Below are positions 55,120 to 64,000 of a DNA stretch of 64,000 bases, piece by piece. Source of the stretch: Timema cristinae. Taxonomy: Eukaryota > Arthropoda > Insecta > Phasmatodea > Timematidae. The notes beneath the pieces were generated by a model that searched no databases, was not told where the DNA came from, and was given only the letters and a program-made list of their open reading frames with translations. Within the stretch, counting starts at the first letter, position 1; every line of letters begins with the position of its first letter. The position numbers were made by a program, and so were the translations under genes. Location: assembly GCA_039000515.1 (NCBI GenBank), contig JBCFYV010000856.1, forward strand, positions 1 through 64,000. Reading direction: 5' to 3'.

Positions 55120-57880
55120 AACCCCCATCTTGGAGTATGTGGTCACGGTGGCTCAGAGGGTGGATAGTTGACATAATCTTGGTTAGTGGTAATAACTTTT
55201 TTGTATGTCCTCAATTCACGGCAATTTCATTTTTAATTTTTGAAATTTAATTATTTAATCCATGTTTTTGGCAGCCAATATAGCTCGTTCGCTCAACCAA
55301 AAATGATCTCTGTAAATTTTTAGCAACGTTTGGGGAAAAAAATTTTTTAAAGAGTTCGGGTTTTTTTATTCTGTAAATGACAAAAATTTTAGGAAAGGTA
55401 ACGTTGCCAGTTAAAAGTCTAAAGCGATGTTGCCATTACCTATGTCAAGAGTTTTTTTAAAAATTTTCTCCAAATCGATCATTTTGCAATTGACACGCAT
55501 ATTTTTGCTTAAATTTAGTATCTTTACATGTTTCCACAAAACGGAGGACTTTAAACGTGCATTAAGTTCATCGCTGGCGTTTTACCGTTTAATAACTGGG
55601 AATTTTAACGAAAATCTCCTGCTAACAAAATCTCACACCACCAAAACGGTTTGATTGCTCCGAGATCTTTCATGGTTCGGTCTAATGCCCTTTAAAGACT
55701 TTTTATTTCCATCGTGCATTCATCCCACATATCAATTTAATTGCTGCAAAAACCTTTGCCATTACAGGTTCCGAAATGTTGCAGATGGACTTCGATGCTT
55801 TGCATATTAACGGCGATTTTAGATGAATGAGATGTTCAACCGCCTTCCCAAAAATGTGGCTCCAAGCCTGATGAAGCAAGTGCGAATGCAATTTTATTGG
55901 GTGAGCGAATTTTTGCTAAAATCAATGAAATCAAAAAGTAATTTTCCCGTATCATGGGAGCGTCCAAGAAGTAAATCCCCCCATTCCATCATGTAGCTTT
56001 CATAAAAATATCAAATACATAATTTTGTTTTTGGTTCAACAGCTGAAGATTTATTCAACTAATTCTCTTAAATTATCGAGATCATACAGTTTTTCTCGTT
56101 GAATTTGATTAAAAAATGTGTGCATCGGGCCGGCCTTGCCTAATGAGATAATACTTTGTTTGACATATCAAAACCCAAATGTCCCAATTGATATTCCCGC
56201 CTTGTAGTTAATTTCTTCATGATTGTAAGTTTGGATTTCTTGTTCTAATGCGCTTTTGATGCAAGATATAGTCACACATATCATCTTTGTATTTGATCCA
56301 TAAATCAATTGGTTTTGTGGGAGAATGTTGTATAATTATAGAAAAAAATGTTTTTTTTTGATGAGCTTGTGAAGAAATTATAGCATAATGAGAGTTTGAT
56401 CCCAATGAGCTCATTCTCTGCGTTGAAAAACTTTGGAGGCTTCACTGAAGACCCACACAATCACCCAAACAGTTTGTAAATGTTGGAATGATGTTGGGCC
56501 TCAAAACATTGACTAATAGCAATCGAAAATAAAAACACTCATCGTTGCTTGGTGGATGAATAAATTAACCTATTGAATAGGTTTAATTTAATTTGGGAAA
56601 CCCTGGAACTGGTTTTCTTGTTTCCGTCGTTGAAATGTTTTGAGGATTGTTTCCCAAGTTAATATTTGGGTTTTTCCAGTTAGCAGGTTCGAGCAAAACA
56701 TCTTTCTAAACATTTCAAAAAAACTGGTAAAGGGTTGTAGATGGTGGTTGAACAGATCGTTTTAATGCGTTTTGTAACGTGAAATATACTCTTTGACCAT
56801 TTTCTAAGTGTATGGCAAATTGAAAAACTGGGTGTCTTTCATAAAGGGGAAAAGAAAAAAAATTCGCAAAATTGTTTCATTACTGCTAACATAATCCCCC
56901 ATTTGGTTTGGGTAACTTCTCTTTGGGAATTCTCTGCACCAACCCCAAATAAACACCCCTGTCACTTTCTTTGGTTACATATTTACAAATGTTTTTGATA
57001 GATTTCATGTAATGGCAAAACTTCAACATTGTGTGCGTCTTGAAAGTCTTTGATAGGATCGGTAAATATGTAAAAAATCTAACGATTATCAATTTCAATG
57101 TATTGTTTATTTACTTTGAAAATTTTTTGATCTTCCTTTGTCTGCATTTAAATCGGCGATAATATAGTGGTTAACCATATTACCGGTAATATTTTCTGTA
57201 CAAAGGCCCCGTGATACAGCTTCGAACTTTTACCATCCACCTCACGGTGAATTTCGTTTAAGTTTTCCACAGGGACCTGAATGATGTTTTTAATAATACC
57301 GCATGCGAGCCTGGATTCTTGTACATAGGGATTTCATCTGATCTCATTACATCAATTTAAAATTTGGTTTAATTCTAAACCCAAACTGAATCAAAAAATA
57401 TGCATGAGGCAATCCACGTTTCTGCCACTCCACAGAATAATTTGCCAAACACGCTATGTTTCACAATGAAACCCTGATAGATTTCAGCTTTTTTTTAAAA
57501 GAATCTTCCCGTAATGTCATGGCGATCAATGGGTGATTGACCAGGGCTAACTCAAGTTTGATTTCTTCCATGCGGATTGCACGTGAATGTGATAAAAAAA
57601 ATCTGTGGTGCCATAATGACGAACATACGACATGGCTCTGGAGCTTTTTCATGCATATGTCGAGGGCTTCCGATTTGTTGTTGGAAAATATTGTCATCCC
57701 GGCCCACATTTTTCTGCTTTCCTCAGTTTATGCATCTCGAAGGGGAATATATTTTCAGAACGGAATTTGGTTGGGTTAACCCGATGAATGTCAATCGCTT
57801 TGTTTCAAATTTTTCACACTATCAACATCATATTGGTGAAATAATCACAGACATTTCAAGTGTTTTGTCTTTTTTTTTAT
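55120..57880 (-). pseudogene. Helitron Rep-helicase remnant
   Basis: The minus strand, in shifting frames, shows Rep-domain pieces: FKKKLKS (57485), EWQKRGLPHA (57410, near the HUH region), then SKTFKTH and MKSIKNICKYVTKESDRG (56950-57060). The PIF1-type helicase follows: LLAGDFR (55610), then LKSSVLWKHV-like sequence, and WLSERAILAAKN (55280). The order Rep then helicase is that of Helitrons, which move by a rolling-circle-type mechanism. Neither a 5' TC end nor a 3' hairpin-CTRR end was found. Frameshifts are frequent and some look like sequence errors. Cut on the right by LINE N4. Confidence 0.75.
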
Positions 57881-58489
57881 GAATCCCCCTGCGGGAGGGG
57901 GATATAATGGTGCCGAGTAACCCCTGCTTGTCGTAAGAGGCGAAAAAAAGGGGGGGCTTCTGGAGGACGTACCTCGTGCAGGAAAACCTATCCTTATCTC
58001 TCCTTTCACTAATTTTCTTCTTCCTTCCTTTCCCCCTTTTTTTCACTTTCCCATTTGCTTTATTACCCTTACCTTTTTCTTCCTTTCCCCCCCCGTTCTC
58101 CTGCACAGAGAACTTTGGCCCTTTCCCCTGCGACTTTCAACTAACCCGGTCTTCTCTGTTTATTTTGGTTACCCCTGCCCTTTAGCTCCCGAATTTAAAG
58201 TGCGCCCGGTTGCAATACCCTTGTAGAAGAAACCCCAGGGTGACAATAACCGGGGACCCCCTTTGGGGTATGATCGGTTCCCTTCATGAGGGCCCGGACG
58301 TAAAATTGGGACTTTCCCACACCACTTGTCGATGACCCTCTCTCGACGATGCTCTATGCGAAGGTTTTCATGTCTGCGTTTTGTATGGGGTCTGTCGGGG
58401 AAATTAAAGGGCCATATGTGGTAGGACCAACTTGGATCACCCCGGGTTTACGATCCCATATTGGAGGTTTTCCCAAATACCAGGCCCAA

Positions 58490-60008
58490 AAAATTTTACC
58501 GCTGGCACAGTACTGCCCAAATTTTTGCTAGCACCCCATGCCCGGCCCCTCACAGGGCCCTAATTTGATAAGAGGCGGAAAGGGCAAGGGCCCTCCAGCC
58601 CTGTCCTGTGGAAACCCCCGGAAAAAAGGTGAGGCCCCCGCCCCGTTCCTGGTGATGTCCGAGACGATGCCAAGGGAAAACCCTTTAAGGGGTCGCCCCT
58701 TTTTCCCCCGAAAGAGCGTAAATGGGCAGCAAAAATTAACGTCTCTATAAGGAAAAATTTCGTGATGGCACTATTTTTTAAAACAGACTGTAACTGAGTC
58801 CAGTCCTCCAAAATCATGGCTATTATGAAAATACCGTCGGGAATAGCTTCAATACCCGGGAAAAGGGGAAAAAAGGGGGGTTTCCCCAATGTTTCAAGAG
58901 GTGGTCACTTGTTTCGACCTCACTGCGTAGGGTTGAGGAATCTGTGGGGGCTAAACCCCCCCCCTGTCACCTAAGGTACCGTATTGTACAAAAAGAAGGA
59001 CAAGAAAAGAAACGGATACGTTATCCTCACATTTTTCGACTCCCACCCCTTTCCCAAAAGGGGGTCGAGGGCTTCCCGTGCTCAGGGTCCGCGTATGTCC
59101 CAACCTCGGCGATGTTTTCAGTGCCAGGAATTTTGGGGATACGAAGCTGCGAGCCGTGGAAACCAAAAAATGTGCGGTTGTGGACAGGGGGCTATGAAAC
59201 ACCAGCGAGTCTCAAATACTGCGTCAACTGCAAGGGTCCGCATTCCCCTCGTTCGGGACTGCCCAAAAATGGAAGGTAGAGAAGAAAGTCTTGGAGATAC
59301 ATCTGAGAAGGAAGATCTCATATGCCCAGGCACGCAAGGAATACGTATCAAGTCAAGCTCCGGTATTTCAAACATCATATAGCCGGGATTGTCAGTAAAA
59401 ATAAAAAATTTTCCCCAACTGCCATTGCGCAGTTAATCTTGCTAAGGAGGCAACGCGACCAGTGCCATTGGTCTCTTCTCGAGACACTTATGTTGATGCC
59501 GCCCCCAACTTCTGTGCACCTAAATTTTTAAAGGAGGCCAAACCGCCACAACGATCGTCTCCCCCACCTATACCACCGTGGAGACCTCCTCGAGGAACTC
59601 CCCGAGCCCACCTGGGGAAACCCCCGAGCCCACCTCGGGAAATCCCCTCGAGCCCACCTCGGGGTACTAAAACAAGGGGGGACCGTTGTTGAGCCTCTCA
59701 CACCCACCTCTGTGCTTCCGGGGGGGGGACGAGTTGCGGAACAAGTGAGGCCGCTAAGGCGAGTCCCACTGGTGCCTTGAAGAAGGACCAGCGAGTGACC
59801 GCCGAAATGAATGTTAAAAAAGCGTCGAAGGCCTTAAAAAAGCCTTCGCGGAAGGATCCGACTATCCAGTCTCTCCAAAATAAAACGAAGCCTCTCCTGA
59901 AGCGGGAGGTCCAGGAGAGACGGGGAAAAGGGAAAGAGGACCAAAAAAAGGCCCCTAAACCAATTTTTATTATTAAAGGATAGTGACATGGATTGCGAGG
60001 ATAATTAA
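58490..60008 (+). pseudogene. N4 ORF1, decayed
   Basis: The knuckle region is near 59110-59280, with the first and second knuckles damaged (CFQCQEF remains) and the third partly kept (CVNCKGPHS). The Pro-rich repeat block is 59560-59665, the basic C-terminus 59777-60008 (KKDQRVTAE). The first 1.3 kb has many homopolymer-like changes; from about 59.7 kb it reads cleanly. Confidence 0.72.
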
Positions 60009-60026
60009 ATTTTATATTAATTAAGT

Positions 60027-60455
60027 ATGACGCTACTACAATGGAATTGTAGGGGTTTCTATGCTCTTATAGAGGAAATTAAACAACAAATTTCTTCCCT
60101 GCATCCTTCCATCTTGTTTTTTTTGCAGGAGACCCACTTCCGCCCAAATGACAACCCGATGCTTCGTGGTACGATGTGTATCGTAACGACAAGCCTTTCT
60201 TTGATCGGGCTAGCGGAGGTGTGGCTATATTCGTATGAAGCACTATATATCATAAAAATTTTAAATATTGTTTCTGATCTCCAAGTAATTGCGGTCAGAG
60301 TCTCCCTCCCTTTGGAAGTAACCATATGCTGCATTTACCTCCCACGGGTGAGCGTGTTCCAAGAGGACTCTAGAGGCCCTCTTTATACAACTTCCCGCCC
60401 CCTATATCTTGGGGATTTTAACGCGCATAAACCCGGTGTGGGGGTCTACTTTCCC
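60027..60455 (+). pseudogene. N4 ORF2, endonuclease N-terminal part
   Basis: Starts MTLLQWNCRGFYALIEEIKQ and runs in one frame through ETHFRPNDNPM to LGDFNAHKPG, the usual GDFNAH motif of AP-type endonucleases, then is cut by N5. Confidence 0.85.
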
Positions 60456-61076
60456 CCACCCTCCTGCGGGGCGGGGTTTAGAATTTGTCCCGCAGTAACC
60501 CCTGCTTGTCGTAAGAAGCGACAAAAAGGGAGACTTCTGTGCAGGGACGTACCTGTATGGGACAAACATATCCTATATCTTTCCTTTCACATATTTTCTT
60601 CTTCCTTCACTTTTCCCCCTTTTTTTCACTCTTCCCATTCGCTTTATCTACCCTTACCTTTTTTTCTTCCTTTCCCCCACCGTTCATCCTGCACAGAGAA
60701 CTTTGGCCTTTCCGTTGACCTTGGCAACTAACCCGGCTCTTCTCTGTTTATTATTGGTTACCACTGCCTTGAGCTCCTGAATGAAAGTGCGCCGGTTGCA
60801 ATACCTTAGTAGAAGGGCCTTAGGGATGACAATAACGGGTACCCTACTTTGGGAAAAGATCGGTTGAGTTCATGAGGGCCCGGACGTAAAATTGGGACTT
60901 TCCTACACCCACTTGCTGCGATGACCTCTCTCCGGCGATGCTCTACGCGAAGGTTGTCATGTCTAGCGTCGCATAGGGCCTCTCGTCGGGACAGTTTAAC
61001 AGGGCCATATGTGGTGTACCAACTTGGGTCCCATGGGTCTACGATCCGAGTATTGTGTAGGTTCCCCAATAATGGC

Positions 61077-62596
61077 ATGGCCGACAACGTTGTCACCCCT
61101 GGCACCGTTTCTGCCAAACACTGCTGGCAACTCACTTCCCGGGCCTCGCATGGTCGTAATATAGATAAGAGGCGGAAACGGGTAAGGCCGTCCTGCCCTT
61201 TAATTGAAAAAATCCAGGAAGTGGTGAGGCCCCAGCCCCCTTCCTGGTAAAGTCTCGAACAGACGAAAAAAGAGAGCCTCAAGCGTGTCAGCCCATTTGT
61301 CCTCGAAAGAGTGTCAAGTGGAGTACCGAGTCGGGGGTTTTAATTTGAAAACTTCGCGATGGCACAATAATGATCCAGACTGAAATGACCTACAGACAGC
61401 AAAAATAATGGCAATAAATACCATTCCCTTGAGCCCCTCGAATCATTTAAAGGTGAAGGGGAACCGCAAAAGGTTCCTTAATGTTTGCAAGGGAGTGGTC
61501 ACTTGCTATGACCTCGACTGCGTAAGCATTGAGGACATTTTGTGAGGAGCTTTCCCCTCAAAATGTCACCGAAGATATAGGATTACCATCAAAAGGAACG
61601 ATTTTAGTGAAGAATTTCTGACAGTTATATCATAACATTTGCCACTCCTTCCTTACCAAAGGAGGTCCGAGCTGGTTTCCACGTGCTTAGGGTCCGGGCG
61701 TATGTCTCCAACCCTCGGCGCTGTTTTTTAGTGCAGGAATTCGGGCATACGAAGCTGCGATGCCGTGTAAGCCATCCTGTGCAGATTGTGGACAGGAGGC
61801 TCACGAACAAACCATGCGTGTCTCCTAAATTCTGCATTAATTTCAAGGGTCCTCATTCTGCCTGGTCTCGGTCCTGTCCGAATTGGAAAGTAGAGAAAAA
61901 AAATCCTGGAGATCCCAAACAGAAAAGAATATCCCTTATGCCCAGGCACGCAAAGAGTATACTGCACTACAAGCTCCGGTATTTCAAAGTTCCTACAGCC
62001 AAATTGTTAGCCAAAATATAAATTCCCCCAACTGCCACTGCGCAGTTAGTATCGCAAAAACTCCTACACGACCTGTGCCACTCGTCTCTATTCGAGACTC
62101 AACAAAAAAAACCAGCATCAACTATGGTGACACAAAATATAAAACAAGTGGTGACACCCTCACAACAGTCGCCTCCACCACCTGTACCCCGAGGAGGACC
62201 CCCTCGGGGAACTCCCCCCGAGCCCTCCACGGGGAACTCCCCGAGCCCTCCTCGGGAAATAAATTGCATGCGGCCACTATTGAGTTACTCACTCTCCCCT
62301 CTGTGTCTCCAGAGGCCGGGATGAGTGGCGAAGCAGGTGAGGCCGTAAAGGCGAGTCTCACTGGTGCCTTGAAGAAGGACCAGCGAGAGACCGCCGAAAA
62401 GAATAATATTAAAAAAGCGTCCACGCCTTAAAAAAGCCTTCGCGCAAGGATCCGACTACCCAGTGTCTCCAAAGTAAACCGAAGCCTCTCCTAAAGCTGG
62501 TGGTCCAGGAGAGACTGGAAAGGCAAGAGGACCTAAAAGGCCCTCAACCAATTTTTAATTTTAAGAGATAGTGTCATGGATTGCGAGGATAACTAA
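61077..62596 (+). pseudogene. N5 ORF1, decayed
   Basis: Starts MADNVVTPGTV. The knuckle region near 61700-61880 is frameshifted (PRRCFLVQEFGHTKLRC, first Cys pair damaged). The Pro-rich block is short (62180-62260). Ends TAA at 62594-62596, 18 bases before ORF2. Confidence 0.78.
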
Positions 62597-62614
62597 ATTT
62601 TATACTAATAACTT

Positions 62615-64000
62615 ATGTCGCTACTACAATGGAATTGTAGGGGTTTCTATGCTCGTGTAGAGGAAAATTAAACGACAAATTTCTTCCCTGCATCCTTCCA
62701 TCTTGTGTTTGCAGGAGACCCACTTCCGCCCAACTGACAACCCGATGATTCGTAGGTACGATGTGTATCGTACCGACAAGCCACTCTTTGATCGAGCTAG
62801 CGGAGGTGTGGCTAATTTCGCACGAAGCAATATATATCAACAAAAATATTAACATCGTTTCCGATCTCCAAGTTATCGCTGTCCGAGTCTCCCTTGCTTT
62901 GGAGATGACAGTATGCTGCATATACCTCCCGCCAGGTGAACGTATTTCGAAGAACTTCCGCCCCCTATATCATCTTGGGGGACTTTAATGCGCATAACCT
63001 GGTGTGGGGATCTAATTTTACAGATGCCCGTGGGAGGATGCTAGAGGATATTCTTGTCTCGGGAAACCTGGTGCTAATGAACACCGGGACCCAGACACAC
63101 TTCTCCACTTTTAATGGTGTATCCTCTGCCATCGACCTAACTTTATGTAGCCCAGGTATCGCTGCCCTCTTCCTTTGGGATGTCCATACGGACCTATGTG
63201 GAAGCGATCACTTCCCTATACTGCTTTCCCCACTCCAAGATTGCCCAAGTACAGCACGAGTTCCCCAATGGGTGATTAAACGTGCCGACTGGGATTAAAT
63301 TCCGCGAGCTCGCCGTTTTCCACGAATCCCCTTCTGACGTCGATGTTAAGACTGAGTATTTTACTTCGACGGTCATAGTGGCGACGAGGGCCTCCATCCC
63401 TAAATCCTCGCCAAATCCGCGCCACCGTCCCGTTCCCTGGTGGAGCGAAGAGTGTCGGTGCGCTATTTCTGACCGTCGAAGGGCCCTTCGTCTTTTTCAC
63501 CGACGTCCTACTTTGGATAACCTGGAGTCATTCCGGATTCTACGTGCTCGAGCTCGCCGTATACTTCGTGAAAGCAGAAGAGAGTCTTGGAGAAAATTTA
63601 TTTCAACCCTTACAATATCCACCCCCAAAAATAAGGTTTGGGATAATATCCATAAATTACGTAATAGCAACAATTCCAATAACAATATACCTGCCCTCAT
63701 GTCTAACGGTTCACGTGTTTTCTCCCCTTTGGAGGTCGTAAATGTATTGGGCTCGATGTTCGCCGCTATTTCTAGCACTGCGAGCTACACTAACGAGTTC
63801 GCATTTATAAGCGGAACATCGAACGCCATGCTATTGATTTTGGTCGAAGTCGGGGGAGGATTTATAACTCCCCTTTACAAAGATGAACTGACCTATGCCC
63901 TGTCCCAGGCCGGCAGCACAGCCTCTGGTCCAGACGACATTCACTATGAGATGTTGCGTCAGCTGCCCCTTGCCGGACAGGCACTTCTTTTAGACCTCTA
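62615..64000 (+). pseudogene. N5 ORF2, endonuclease and start of RT, partial
   Basis: Starts ATGTCGCTACTACAATGG. The frame 62936-63298 shows LGDFNAHNLVWGSNFTDARG and GSDHFPILLS, the endonuclease core. A TAA at 63296-63298 and several indels follow. SGPDDIHYEMLRQLP is readable at 63920-63970, the RT N-terminal block. Leaves the window at 64000. Confidence 0.82.

Larger units (their letters stand above)
57885..60455 (+). mobile_element. LINE N4 (family N), 5' part
   Basis: Starts CCCCCTGCGGGAGGGGG in the Helitron remnant and runs to the ORF2 endonuclease, where N5 is inserted. Its continuation would lie right of the window. Confidence 0.85.
60456..64000 (+). mobile_element. LINE N5 (family N), 5' part, runs off window
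   Basis: Starts near 60456 with CTCCTGCGGGGCGGGG and the family 5' phrase at 60498. Inserted in N4 ORF2 about 430 bp from its start, the same orientation as N4. The 3' end and TSD are outside the window. Confidence 0.88.

Overview
This window looks like repeat-dense nuclear DNA from an arthropod. It is AT-rich, has splice-type introns, and is filled with piggyBac, pogo/Tigger-like, hAT, Jockey-like, Ty3/Gypsy and Helitron sequences plus tRNA-derived SINEs. I cannot name the species. No ordinary host gene is visible, except possibly a broken coiled-coil fragment near 41 kb. Almost every base belongs to a mobile element, and many boundaries can be fixed from terminal repeats and target-site duplications (TSDs).

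Layout. 1-2215: 5' end of a piggyBac element (P1, minus) with an unbroken two-exon transposase, inserted at a TTAA inside the reverse transcriptase (RT) of a minus-strand Ty3/Gypsy element (G). 2375-6641: a non-autonomous LTR element of about 4.3 kb, inserted in the same RT with TSD ATAT. 6646-about 8.8 kb: the rest of G (RT, protease, nucleocapsid, gag), then leader/LTR-like DNA. 9886-12904: a complete pogo-like element with TA target duplication. 13.1-23.8 kb: a minus-strand Jockey-like LINE (J1), whose ORF1 is split by a hAT element (13291-18131, TSD CCTTGGAC, intact-looking transposase, carrying three SINEs) and by an unassigned DNA transposon T (18510-22271, TSD CAATTG). About 23.8-27.5 kb: the 3' end of a second Jockey-like copy (J2), interrupted by a complete piggyBac element (24018-26995, TTAA).

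27456-40180: a LINE with endonuclease, RT and RNase H (here called family N) inserted in J2 with a 13-bp TSD. It contains a second full-length copy of its own family (29741-36164, 14-bp TSD). 40.2-43.2 kb: more J2 and unassigned DNA. 43.2-45.9 kb: an older piggyBac copy carrying a SINE with a 12-bp TSD. 45.97-52.9 kb: a third N copy with a short N 3' fragment inserted. 52.9-55.1 kb: GC-rich unassigned DNA. 55.1-57.9 kb: decayed Helitron Rep-helicase. 57.9-64 kb: two more N copies, the later inside the earlier; the last one leaves the window.

The genes do not form a pathway; they are selfish-element genes stacked in layers. Inferred order: J1, J2 and G are oldest; DNA transposons and the LTR derivative entered them; N entered J2; N then entered N. 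All N copies are on the plus strand. Sequence from about 48.8 to 60 kb shows many homopolymer-like substitutions and indels, so frameshifts there may be consensus errors rather than biology.
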